Below, one piece after another: positions 16,438 to 23,918 of a stretch of 26,627 nucleotides of DNA. The stretch spans positions 1-26,627 of the forward strand of contig CAKTLD010000015.1 of NCBI GenBank assembly GCA_934572445.1, given 5' to 3'. A model generated the notes under the pieces. It was not told the origin of the DNA and did not search any database. It saw only the letters and a list, made by a program, of their open reading frames with translations. The translations under genes were made by a program, and so were the position numbers. The stretch comes from an uncultured Oscillospiraceae bacterium (GTDB taxonomy: Bacteria > Bacillota > Clostridia > Oscillospirales > Oscillospiraceae). How positions within the stretch are numbered: position 1 is the stretch's first letter; every line of letters starts with the position of its first letter.

Positions 16438-17270
16438 AGCACTTTCGTTCCATGACGTATCCGTACATTGCGTGGATCTGCGTGATCATCGTCGTGCCGA
16501 TGCTGCTGATCGTGCTTTACGCCTTCACCACCGCCGGCAACGACGTGCTGACCTTCCAGTTCACATTCCAGAACTTTGTCCGCTTCGTCACGGACAAGGT
16601 ATTTATGGACGTGCTGCTGCGCTCGCTCTACATCGCGCTCATCACCACACTCATCTGCGTGGCGCTGGGTTACCCCATCGCATACGTCATCGCGCAGCGC
16701 GGCGGCCGTAGCAACACCATTCTGATCCTGCTTATCACCATGCCCACCTGGGTCAACATGCTGGTGCGCACCTATGCGTGGATGGGTATTCTGCAGGACG
16801 AGGGCATCCTGAACACCATCCTCTCGTGGTTCGGCATCGGCCCCGTTTCGATGATCCACACGAGCTTTGCCGTCATCCTCGGCATGGTCTATAACTTCAT
16901 TCCCTTCATGATCCTGCAGATCCACACCTCCCTTGCCAAGATGGACAAGAGCCTGCTCGAGGCCGCCAACGACCTCGGCGCAACGCCGGTGCAGGCGTTT
17001 CTGCGCGTGACGCTGCCGCTCTCGCTCCCCGGCGTGATCTCCGGCATCACGCTCGTATTCCTGCCCGCGGTGTCGAGCTTCTTTATCCCCAAGCTCCTCG
17101 GCGGCGGACAGTATGTCCTCGTCGGCAATATCATCGAGACGCAGTTCCTCACCACCGGCGACTGGAACTTCGGCTCAGCCATCTCGCTCATCATGGCGGT
17201 CATCATCATGATCTCGATGTGGCTGACGCGCAAGGCGGACGTTCAGGTCGCCTCGCAGGGAAAGGAGTGA
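16434..17270 (+). CDS. potB: Spermidine/putrescine ABC transporter permease PotB
   Basis: A 278-aa inner-membrane permease with about six hydrophobic spans. The EAA loop, which docks on PotA, is seen as [20 protein letters not shown] near residue 176. [18 protein letters not shown] near 103 is typical of the PotB/PotH group. Start choice: AGGAGG (16421-16426) precedes two adjacent GTG codons; the one at 16434 gives 7-nt spacing and a GTGA overlap with the potA stop, while 16431 would add one residue. Five nt separate its stop from potC-potD, whose ribosome site overlaps the potB stop. Confidence 0.94.
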   Translation: MKHFRSMTYPYIAWICVIIVVPMLLIVLYAFTTAGNDVLTFQFTFQNFVRFVTDKVFMDVLLRSLYIALITTLICVALGYPIAYVIAQRGGRSNTILILLITMPTWVNMLVRTYAWMGILQDEGILNTILSWFGIGPVSMIHTSFAVILGMVYNFIPFMILQIHTSLAKMDKSLLEAANDLGATPVQAFLRVTLPLSLPGVISGITLVFLPAVSSFFIPKLLGGGQYVLVGNIIETQFLTTGDWNFGSAISLIMAVIIMISMWLTRKADVQVASQGKE

Positions 17271-17274
17271 GCGC

Positions 17275-19179
17275 ATGAAAAAGAAAAACTCCGCTCTTTC
17301 CAACGTGATCCTCGCGCTCACACTGCTGTTCTTCTACCTCCCTATTCTCTATATCATCATCTTTTCGTTCAACGACTCCCGTTCGCTGACAAAGTTCAGC
17401 GGCTTCTCGCTGCGCTGGTACGAAAAGATGTTCGCGGACTCGACGATGATGGAGGCCGCGTTTTACACAGTCGTCATCGCCGTCATCGCGACGGTCGTGG
17501 CCACAGTCGTCGGCACGATCACAGCCATCGGCTTATCCAAGTCCCGCAGAGTTGTGCAGAAGATGGTCGAGCGCATCAACGACCTGCCCGTGATGAACCC
17601 CGATATCGTCACGGCTATCTCGCTGCTGATGTTCTTCAGCGTGCTGACGGTCAAAAAGGGCTTCGGAACGCTGCTCATCGCGCATATCATGTTCTGTATC
17701 CCCTATGTGATGCTCTCCGTCACGCCCAAGCTCCGCTCGCTCGACCCCAACCTCATCGACGCGGCGATGGACCTCGGCGCAACGCCGTTCCAGGCCCTCA
17801 CAAAGGTCATCGTCCCGCAGATCAAGCCGGGCATCGTCTCCGGCGCACTCATTGCGTTCACGATGAGCTTTGACGACTTCGTCATCTCGTATTTCACCAC
17901 GGGCAACGGCGTCAGCAACATCTCCATCCTCGTCTACACGATGTCCAAACGCGTCAACCCGTCGATCAACGCGCTCTCCACCATCGTGATCCTGCTCATC
18001 ACGCTGGCGCTCGGCGTCGTCAACATCGTCCCCATCGTGCGTGAAAAGCGCGGCAAGGACGGCAATTCCTCCCGCGGCATGAGCCGCAGGGCCGTCGCCG
18101 CCGTCGCGGGCATCCTCGTGCTCGCCATCGCCGGCGGAACCGTCGGCGCGGGCATCGCGCAGAACCGCAGGAGTGCCGCCGCCATCGAAAAGTACGGCAG
18201 CAACGTCCTCAAGCTCTACCTCCCCGGTGAATACCTGGGCGAGAACGTCATTTCCGACTTTGAAAAGCAGTTCGGCGTGCGCGTCATCGTCGAAAACTTC
18301 GACTCCAACGAGATGATGTACACCAAGCTCATGGCCGGTGACCGTTACGACGTCATCATCCCATCCGACTACATGATCGAGCGGCTGATGTCGTCCGACT
18401 ATCTCCAGCCTCTTGACAAGAGCCTTATTCCCAACATGGAAAACATGTCCGATTCCGTACGCGGCATGAGCTACGACCCCGACAATGACTGGTCTGTCCC
18501 CTACTTCTGGGGCAGTGTCGGTCTCGTCTACAACCACGAGAACGTCGACCCCGAGGTCATCGAGCGCGAGGGCTGGGATATCCTGCGCAACACCGACTAC
18601 GCCGGCCACGTCTACATCTACGACTCTGAGCGCGATTCCTTTATGATGGCGTTCAAGGCGCTGGGCTACTCGATGAACACCGAAGATCCCGATGAGATCA
18701 ATGCCGCCTACGAGTGGCTGCTGCAGATGAACAACACCATGTCCCCCGTCTATGTGACCGATGAGGTCATTGATGGCATGATGAACGGCTACAAGGACAT
18801 CGCCGTCGTCTATTCCGGCGACGCGACCGTCGTTCTGGACGAGAACGAGGATATGAGCTACTACATGCCGGACCAGGGCACGAACATCTGGTGCGACGCC
18901 ATGGTCATTCCCGCAAATGCCGAGAATCCCAAGCTCGCCCACGAGTTCATCAACTACATGCTCACCTACGAGGCTGCATTTGACAACACCGAAACCGTGG
19001 GGTATACTTCTCCCAACGCGGAAGTGTTTGAAGAGATGACCTCGTCTGAGGATCTCTACGCGGACAATGCCGCCTACCTTCCCCGCAGCGGCTACGACAA
19101 GGACGAGATGTTCCACGACAACCAGACCCTCATGCGCGAGCTGAGCAAGCTCTGGATCAAGGTCAAAGCTGCCAAGTAA
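17275..19179 (+). CDS. potCD: PotC-PotD fusion: polyamine ABC transporter permease joined to its substrate-binding protein
   Basis: A single 634-aa frame. Residues 1-260 are PotC: six membrane spans and the EAA loop (DAAMDLGATPFQALTKVIVP, 162-181). Residues 272-295 form an additional hydrophobic segment after a short basic linker. Residues about 310-634 are PotD, which captures polyamine outside the membrane: YDVIIPSDYMIERL at 358-371, VPYFWGSVGLVYN at 408-420, WCDAMVIPANAENP at 539-552 with W539/D541 matching the ligand-binding Trp/Asp pair of E. coli PotD, and YTSPN at 577-581. No lipobox cysteine is present; the extra span replaces the lipid anchor and places the binding domain outside. 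Both halves look complete. Confidence 0.94.
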   Translation: MKKKNSALSNVILALTLLFFYLPILYIIIFSFNDSRSLTKFSGFSLRWYEKMFADSTMMEAAFYTVVIAVIATVVATVVGTITAIGLSKSRRVVQKMVERINDLPVMNPDIVTAISLLMFFSVLTVKKGFGTLLIAHIMFCIPYVMLSVTPKLRSLDPNLIDAAMDLGATPFQALTKVIVPQIKPGIVSGALIAFTMSFDDFVISYFTTGNGVSNISILVYTMSKRVNPSINALSTIVILLITLALGVVNIVPIVREKRGKDGNSSRGMSRRAVAAVAGILVLAIAGGTVGAGIAQNRRSAAAIEKYGSNVLKLYLPGEYLGENVISDFEKQFGVRVIVENFDSNEMMYTKLMAGDRYDVIIPSDYMIERLMSSDYLQPLDKSLIPNMENMSDSVRGMSYDPDNDWSVPYFWGSVGLVYNHENVDPEVIEREGWDILRNTDYAGHVYIYDSERDSFMMAFKALGYSMNTEDPDEINAAYEWLLQMNNTMSPVYVTDEVIDGMMNGYKDIAVVYSGDATVVLDENEDMSYYMPDQGTNIWCDAMVIPANAENPKLAHEFINYMLTYEAAFDNTETVGYTSPNAEVFEEMTSSEDLYADNAAYLPRSGYDKDEMFHDNQTLMRELSKLWIKVKAAK

Positions 19180-19202
19180 GCAAAAGCAAAGGAGTATTCG
19201 TT

Positions 19203-19592
19203 ATGAAAATCGGAGATACTTTTACCGTCAAGAAAGTTGTTACGGAAGACATGACCGCTGCCGCCCTCGGCAGCGGCGGTCTGCCGGTGTTCGGCACGCC
19301 GTACCTGATCGCCATGGTCGAAAACGCCGCCTTCACCTATCTCCAGCAGGAGCTGCCCGAGGGCAAGAGCACCGTCGGCACGAAGGTGGACGTTTCCCAC
19401 GTCTCCCCCTCCCCCGTCGGCATGGAGATCACCGCGACCGTTGAGGTCACAAACATCTCTGCGGGCGGCAAAATGGTTGACTTCAGGGCCACGGTCAGCG
19501 ACACCGCCGGTCTTATCGGCGAGGGAACGCACCAGCGCGCCGTCATCACCGTGGATCGCTTCATGGACAAATGTCAGGCCAAACTCAGCTGA
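19203..19592 (+). CDS. FlK-like hotdog-fold thioesterase
   Basis: A 129-aa single-domain hotdog protein. VFGTPYLIAMVENAA near residues 29-43 and DVSHVSPSPVGM near 63-74 match the fluoroacetyl-CoA thioesterase (FlK) family. T32, E40 and H66 have the same spacing (8 and 26 residues) as the FlK catalytic triad T42/E50/H76. The family is broad and most members do not act on fluoroacetyl-CoA; the true acyl-CoA substrate is unknown. AAAGGAG precedes the ATG and the gene lies 23 nt after potC-potD, so it appears to be part of the polyamine transcription unit. Whether it serves polyamine metabolism, for example by handling an acyl-CoA, is speculation. Confidence 0.88.
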   Translation: MKIGDTFTVKKVVTEDMTAAALGSGGLPVFGTPYLIAMVENAAFTYLQQELPEGKSTVGTKVDVSHVSPSPVGMEITATVEVTNISAGGKMVDFRATVSDTAGLIGEGTHQRAVITVDRFMDKCQAKLS

Positions 19593-19614
19593 TCTGGTAA
19601 AAGGAGGAACGCAG

Positions 19615-20487
19615 ATGCATTATTCCGGAGCCGTTTACCGTCCCCCCAGCGAGGCGCGCAGCCTGATCGTGCAGTGTACGCTCGGGTGCAGCCATAACAA
19701 GTGTGCCTTCTGCACAATGTACAAGGACAAAAAGTTCTCCATCAACCCCATCGAGCAGGTGCTCGCTGACCTTGCCGAGGCGCGCTCCTATAGCCGCTAT
19801 ATCGAAAAGATCTTTCTGGCGGACGGCGATGCGCTGATCCTGCCGATGGATTACCTGCTCACGGTGCTGGACTATATCCGCCAATATTTTCCCGAGTGCA
19901 GACGCGTCGCGGCCTATGCCACGACCAAGGCCATCATGCGCAAGACCGACGAGGAACTGCGCACGCTGCGCGAGCGCGGACTCGGCATCGTCTATATTGG
20001 TCTGGAGAGCGGCAACGAGGAGCTTCTGAAGAAGTTCTGCAAGGGCGTGACCGCCGAGGAGACCATTGTCGGCGCCCTCCGCTGCAAGCAGGCGGGCATC
20101 GCCACCTCCGTCACGGCCATCAACGGCATGGCGGGCGCCAACGGCGACTGGCAGTCCCACGCCATCGACACGGCCAAGGCCGTTTCCCGCATGAAGCCGG
20201 ACTATATCGCATTCCTGACGCTTCGCGTCTACTCCGGCACTCCCCTGCACGATTGGATCGAGCGCGGCGAGTTTCAGATGATGAATCCCACCGAGCTGAT
20301 GACGGAAACACGTCTGTTTCTTGAACACATCGACTCTGAGGGCAGCGTCTTCCGCTCGAACCACGCCTCGAACTACCTCCCCCTCGGCGGCACGCTCAAC
20401 CGCGACCGCGAGGCGCTGATCCACACCATCGACGAAGCGCTGGACGGCAAGGTCCGTCTGCGCCGCGCGGTGGAGTTGGGCCTGTAA
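19615..20487 (+). CDS. Radical SAM protein
   Basis: A 290-aa protein with a radical SAM domain. The cluster-binding cysteines are C25, C30 and C33 (GCSHNKCAFCTMY), a CX4CX2C spacing instead of the usual CX3CX2C, with another Cys at 21. GLGIVYIGLESGNEELLKK near residue 122 is the SAM-contacting beta-strand region typical of Elp3-type radical SAM folds. No extra SPASM or B12 domain is seen. The frame is open upstream into the thioesterase gene, but AAGGAGG lies 7-8 nt before the ATG at 19615 and the family sequence starts there. It lies 22 nt after the thioesterase. Reaction unknown. Confidence 0.88.
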   Translation: MHYSGAVYRPPSEARSLIVQCTLGCSHNKCAFCTMYKDKKFSINPIEQVLADLAEARSYSRYIEKIFLADGDALILPMDYLLTVLDYIRQYFPECRRVAAYATTKAIMRKTDEELRTLRERGLGIVYIGLESGNEELLKKFCKGVTAEETIVGALRCKQAGIATSVTAINGMAGANGDWQSHAIDTAKAVSRMKPDYIAFLTLRVYSGTPLHDWIERGEFQMMNPTELMTETRLFLEHIDSEGSVFRSNHASNYLPLGGTLNRDREALIHTIDEALDGKVRLRRAVELGL

Positions 20488-20497
20488 TTGCAGATCA

Positions 20498-20540
20498 AAC
20501 GCAGGACGCGGGATATCCCGCGTCCTGCGTTCTTCATTTT
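20498..20540 (+). terminator. Terminator of the polyamine operon (34-nt perfect palindrome)
   Basis: Bases 20498-20531 form a perfect 17+17 palindrome (AACGCAGGACGCGGGAT and its complement, no loop bases besides the centre), followed by CTTCATTTT. It begins 11 nt after the radical SAM stop codon. Confidence 0.85.
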
Positions 20541-20630
20541 GTGCCGCTGCGGGCGGCCAACCCTGTTGCCAAACGGGCAAAAGCGTGGGAAGATATCTCT
20601 AACCGTTAAAAAGAACAGGAGGAAACGATC

Positions 20631-21062
20631 ATGCTGTTCAAAACGTATGGTGACAGGAATCGTCCCGCCGTTCTGTTCTTCCACGCCATGGGCGTGACAG
20701 GAGAGAGCAGCGAGCCGGTCGCAAAGCATCTGCAGGAGCACTGCTTCTGCATCCTGCCGACCGCAACGGTCTACTGCGCCGGACAGCGATATATCAGCAA
20801 AGCGGACGAGGTGCGGCAGGTCGAGGACTTTCTGCGCGCGCAGGGCGTGAAACGCCTGGCACTGGTGGTCGCCTCCTCGATCGGGGCGGACCTTGCCATG
20901 GCGTTTCTGACGCAGACCGCGCTTCCGGTCGGGCATGTCTTCTTCGACGGTGGGCAGTTCGCGCAGATTGGAAAGGCGGCGCGGCGCATCATGACGCCGT
21001 TTCTGTATCGTTCCCCTAAGTTCACAGCGGCCTATTGTAATGAGCAGCAGCCCGCCAAATGA
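20631..21062 (+). CDS. Alpha/beta hydrolase, probably truncated at the C-terminus
   Basis: A 143-aa protein with the first half of an alpha/beta hydrolase fold. VLFFHAMGVTGESSEPVA near residue 14 is the oxyanion-loop strand. LVVASSIGADLAMAFL near 78 holds the nucleophile elbow, with SxG in a variant ASSIG context. VFFDGGQFAQIGKAARRIM near 103 follows. Family members usually run to 230 residues or more and need a later Asp and His for catalysis. Here the homologous pattern stops near residue 126 and ends with an unrelated tail, so the enzyme is probably inactive. AGGAGG lies about 8 nt before the ATG. The stop is only 3 nt from the stop of the convergent downstream gene, marking a rearrangement point. 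Confidence 0.72.
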   Translation: MLFKTYGDRNRPAVLFFHAMGVTGESSEPVAKHLQEHCFCILPTATVYCAGQRYISKADEVRQVEDFLRAQGVKRLALVVASSIGADLAMAFLTQTALPVGHVFFDGGQFAQIGKAARRIMTPFLYRSPKFTAAYCNEQQPAK

Positions 21063-21065
21063 TCT

Positions 21066-21560
21066 TTACCTTTTGATGATCTCGGAAAGCTCTATGACTT
21101 CGCAGCCCTTGGTTTCATAATACGCGAGCATCTCCGGCAGCTTCTTTTTGTCATAGCTCGTAATGCAGTCAGACAACACATGAACGATATAGCCGCTTTT
21201 CGTCATATTGAAGCAGGTGGACTTGATACAGGCGGTTGCATCCGCACCGACAATATAAAACTCGGAAATTCCATGCTCCTGAATGAAGGCGGCAAACGCA
21301 TCGCTGGTCAGGGCGCTGCTCTTTGACTTCGTAAAGATATGGTCGGACACGACGTTCAGCTCCGGCACCAGCTCTGCCCCATGCGTGTCGGGCTTGAATG
21401 TCCTTGTCCCTGCGGATAAGTTGTTATGCTGTATGTAAATGACCCACAGCTTCTTTTGGGTTGCCCAGTCAATCACTTCGTTGACTTTTTCAATGATTTC
21501 CTTGTAGTTTTTCGTGATGTCATTTTGCAGGTCAATGACGACCAGTGCGCTGCTTCTCAT
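21066..21560 (-). CDS. Isochorismatase-family cysteine hydrolase
   Basis: A 164-aa protein with the isochorismatase-like fold. The catalytic triad is visible: D10 (ALVVIDLQNDI), K78 (HIFTKSKSSAL) and C111 (VGADATACIKST). Members hydrolyse nicotinamide, ureidoacrylate, N-carbamoylsarcosine and similar amides; this one cannot be assigned further. GGAGG sits 8 nt upstream of the ATG. Base composition and codon choice are visibly less GC-rich than the housekeeping genes to the left, which suggests acquisition by transfer. It converges tail to tail with the truncated hydrolase without any terminator between them. Confidence 0.88.
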   Translation of the reverse strand: MRSSALVVIDLQNDITKNYKEIIEKVNEVIDWATQKKLWVIYIQHNNLSAGTRTFKPDTHGAELVPELNVVSDHIFTKSKSSALTSDAFAAFIQEHGISEFYIVGADATACIKSTCFNMTKSGYIVHVLSDCITSYDKKKLPEMLAYYETKGCEVIELSEIIKR

Positions 21561-21566
21561 ACGCTA

Positions 21567-22377
21567 TCCCTCCATGATCTTCTCTTTTCGCTTTGGGATT
21601 TTCTCCTCTCTCAGTCCTGTTTCCATCATAAGAGATCTCCCAATCCGATATCCTATTGAATCGGAGCACCGATGCGCTCCTCCTGCCGCTGTTCCGACGA
21701 AACTCCGCCACCGACACAGTATCATTCACTACCGTGATTTTCCCGTCCTTTCTCCGAAGGAACGAGGCCGCAGGACCCCCCCACATTTCTGCCCTTCGGA
21801 TAAACGCATGTGACCGTGATGATCAGACCATCTATCGTTTCGATCTTTTCTGTGATCCTGCCCCATCCACTGGCAGATCCGCGATTACATTCAAATATCC
21901 ATCCGCAGTAAAACACTCGTTGGTACAGCGCCAATTCGCAAAAGAAATACGGCATAAATGACGATCCCCGCCACAATGGCGGGTCTCAAATCCCAAAGTC
22001 CACGCATCACAGTTCTTTGGCCGCATATACTCCCGGCCTGTATTGCCCACAAAGCCAACACCCGTGGAGGTCCGCCGCATCGGCGTACCAAGCCCATCCG
22101 CTGGCACTTTTGCCATCAGGCTGTCGATCTTTCCATTCCGCACGACCCGCAGCGCAGCTTCTGCCCTTTCTTCTGTGCCACAGTCATTATCCGTTCGCTC
22201 CAAGTTGCATCATTCGTTGCAAATCGCGCGGTGCGTATCAGCCATTATACTCAGGGGTTCCCCATTTGTCAATAGAAAGATTCCGGGGCCGCAGACCTGT
22301 TAAAATCACTTTCATCGGTCCCTCGGCAGACACGGGGCCGCAGCGGTCTTCCCGCTTCCCCTATAAAAAAGAAAGCG
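21567..22377. other. Gene-poor stretch, probably decayed DNA
   Basis: About 810 nt with no gene I can support. Short leftward frames exist between 21722 and 22203, but none has a clear ribosome site, a recognisable family, or length above about 120 codons, and plausible-looking protein stretches jump between frames near 21850-21900, as expected of a pseudogene. A 10-nt direct repeat GGGGCCGCAG occurs at 22285-22294 and 22334-22343. Confidence 0.4.
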
Positions 22378-22380
22378 GCG

Positions 22381-22863
22381 TATCCATCATATCTGTCCGG
22401 TGAAGGAAGTCTGGCAGAGCTCAGCAAAAAGTATGGATCACAGGACAGAAAGCAGCTCCGAAACTGGCTGAAGGTGTATAATGCTCATGGAGATCTCAAC
22501 TCCAGAAAGAATTCAGGAGGCGGAAGTTACATGAAGCAGGGACGGAACACCACACCGGAAGAGCGTGTTCAGATTGTCAAGGACTGTCTGGCCAGTGGGA
22601 AAAACTATGGAGAGATGGCCTTGAAGTACAAGGTGAGCTACCAGCAGGTGCGCACCTGGACGCTGCGGTTCGAGGGGGATGGGCGAGGCCGTCCTAGAGG
22701 ACCGGCGCGGAAAACGGAAGAAGGACCAGGTGCCCAGAACCGAGCTGGAGCAAGCACAGATCGAGATCGAGCAGCTCAAGCTCAAGCTGTATCTGACGGA
22801 AGCGGAGCTTGATCTGTTAAAAAATCGGACGGGAGCGAGAGGAGCGATGCCTTTTGGAAGTGA
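22381..22863 (+). pseudogene. IS3-family transposase OrfA, 5'-truncated and frameshifted
   Basis: The first part reads in one frame (YLSGEGSLAELSKKYG, RNWLKVYNAHGDLNSRKNSG, then YMKQGRNTTPEERVQIVKDC and GEMALKYKVSYQQVRTWTLR): two helix-turn-helix units of OrfA. At the G5 run at 22674-22678 one extra base moves the coding to the next frame, where the leucine-zipper part follows (TELEQAQIEIEQLKLKLYLT). At the A6 run at 22819-22824 one base appears missing, which returns the frame to the first and gives the usual OrfA end (ERSDAFWK) and TGA at 22861. The intact start is missing. Confidence 0.82.
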
Positions 22864-22953
22864 GACAGCGCCGCATCTATGCTGCGATCCGGGAAGCACA
22901 CGAGGAAAATGGTTATCCCATCGAACCGATCTGTGCGCTGCTCTATCCTATTA
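22854..22953 (+). pseudogene. IS3-family transposase OrfB, N-terminal scrap
   Basis: Begins at TTG 22854, in the -1 frame relative to the OrfA end, as in IS3 elements: LEVRQRRIYAAIREAHEENG and then YPIEPICALL. Family similarity stops at about 22940, after which unrelated sequence follows. The integrase core (DDE) is entirely absent, so no transposition activity is possible from this copy. Confidence 0.78.
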
Positions 22954-22989
22954 AAGAACAATGGTATCTGGAAAAGCGGAACGCCATCT

Positions 22990-23387
22990 GCATGACCGGC
23001 GGGCGCGTCAGCCCTTGTCTACGCAGTCCACCTTTGAGGACTTGGCGGTGGATTTTGAGGGCACAACCGCCAGCGGTGCGGAGCGGTTCTACCGGCGAAC
23101 GCTTGACCAACTTCGCCTGAAGCTGCTGGAAAGCGGTCTTGTCCATACCGTGACACTGAAACAAACCGAGTGCCGCAAAAAGAATAAAAATAGCCGCCGC
23201 TGTCTACCTGTATCAGGCCGACAACGACGGCGAGTGGGGCGAGCTTCGGTTTGACTTTGAGAACGGCACGACGGAGATTGTCCGATCGGCAGATCGGGAC
23301 ATGGCAAAATCCAACGTCTCTTCAAAAAAGGCGAGACTACCGAAAGAAACCGTCGTGCCGTTTGAAATCCCGGAAAAGCAGGTCTGA
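22990..23387 (+). pseudogene. Broken gene of unknown function
   Basis: Protein-like text is split over two frames. The first stretch includes QSTFEDLAVDFEGTTASGAE and LDQLRLKLLESGLVHTVTLK. Near 23178-23190, in an A-rich run, coding moves to another frame: AAAVYLYQADNDGEWGELRF, then ENGTTEIVRSADRDMAKSN and PKETVVPFEIPEKQV, ending with TGA at 23385. I do not recognise the family. The acidic, domain-like composition and its place between an IS scrap and a ParB-like scrap suggest cargo of a plasmid or integrative element. Confidence 0.5.
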
Positions 23388-23552
23388 GATACATGGGAAA
23401 CGGTGTATTTGAGCCATGGCTGCGCGGATGCAACGTAATGAATAAGCCATTGCCTTACTCATTACTGGAATTCCTGTATGTATTTGCGAATTTTTTTGAC
23501 GAACATGATTTGAATCTACATATCCTTCAATTTACGTTCACATAAGCAACAG

Positions 23553-23592
23553 AAAAAATCAGCCGTCTGTTTCCAACGGGGACAGGCGGCTG
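23553..23592 (-). terminator. Leftward intrinsic terminator without a recognisable gene
   Basis: CAGCCGTCTGT (23560-23570) pairs with ACAGGCGGCTG (23582-23592) over 11 bp with one wobble. On the minus strand the stem is followed by ATTTTTT; on the plus strand there is no T-run. It therefore reads leftward, yet no leftward gene is supported to its right. Confidence 0.65.
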
Positions 23593-23641
23593 TCATAGCA
23601 TCGCAATCTCTGCACACCCAAATGCACCGAATTACGGTACT

Positions 23642-23845
23642 AAGCTTATCCGTTCCTTAAGGTCCGTCAAATATCAGATGGTACGGGCAAATCTGTCTTC
23701 GCCGGAAATTTCGGCGAATCTCCACAACAATGATGAGGTCGGGCAGGAAGCCGGTGTGAGCGGCGACACCATTCGCAACTACATATTTCCCATCTTGAAA
23801 AAACTTGTTCAGGTGCAGCCGCATGCTGCGCCTTTTCGCTCTTGA
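23642..23845 (+). pseudogene. Fragment resembling a ParB-type helix-turn-helix
   Basis: The frame contains NNDEVGQEAGVSGDTIRNYI at about 23726-23785, which resembles the HTH of ParB/Spo0J-like partition proteins carried by integrative elements. Similarity stops just after it and the frame ends at TGA 23843, inside the -35 box of the next promoter. Only this motif supports the call; the N-terminal CTP-binding part and the C-terminus are missing. The stretch from 23390 to 23552 upstream holds nothing I can support. Confidence 0.35.
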
Positions 23846-23870
23846 CATCTGCGGTCCCGTGTGCTAAAAT
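23842..23870 (+). promoter_or_regulatory. Promoter of the AbrB-ABC module
   Basis: A perfect TTGACA (23842-23847), 17-nt spacer and TAAAAT (23865-23870), 48 nt before the start of the AbrB-type regulator. Confidence 0.82.
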
Positions 23871-23918
23871 CGCGAAAAGTAAGAAAAGTTATACTAATCC
23901 AACCGGAGGAACAACCGC

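Larger units (their letters stand above)
22378..22953 (+). mobile_element. IS3-family (IS150-like) insertion sequence remnant
   Basis: The remnant holds most of an OrfA transposase and only the first 30 or so codons of OrfB. It lacks the start of OrfA, the whole DDE catalytic core of OrfB and both inverted termini. The flanking sequence carries no target-site duplication that I can see. Identification rests on the characteristic protein text of both orfs and their overlapping -1 frame arrangement. Confidence 0.82.

Noticed and set aside
17533..19116. 527-codon leftward open frame across potC-potD
   Set aside because: It is the mirror of the PotC-PotD coding strand, with a biased Val/Asp/His composition and no ribosome site or family.
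21564..21629. A 21-codon leftward ORF (starting MMETGLREEK) just before the isochorismatase gene
   Set aside because: It could be a leader peptide or a regulator remnant, since its stop overlaps the ribosome site region. However, it has no clear ribosome site of its own and no family, so it is not listed as a gene.
22285..22343. 10-nt direct repeat GGGGCCGCAG as an IS target duplication or CRISPR repeat
   Set aside because: There are only two copies 49 nt apart, both on the same side of the IS relic, with no further copies. Target duplications of IS3 elements are 3-5 nt. No CRISPR array is present in the window.
23438..23545. A 35-codon rightward ORF (starting MNKPLPYSLLEF) in AT-rich DNA
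   Set aside because: No ribosome site is visible and nothing is recognised in it. In AT-rich decayed DNA an ORF of this size is expected by chance.
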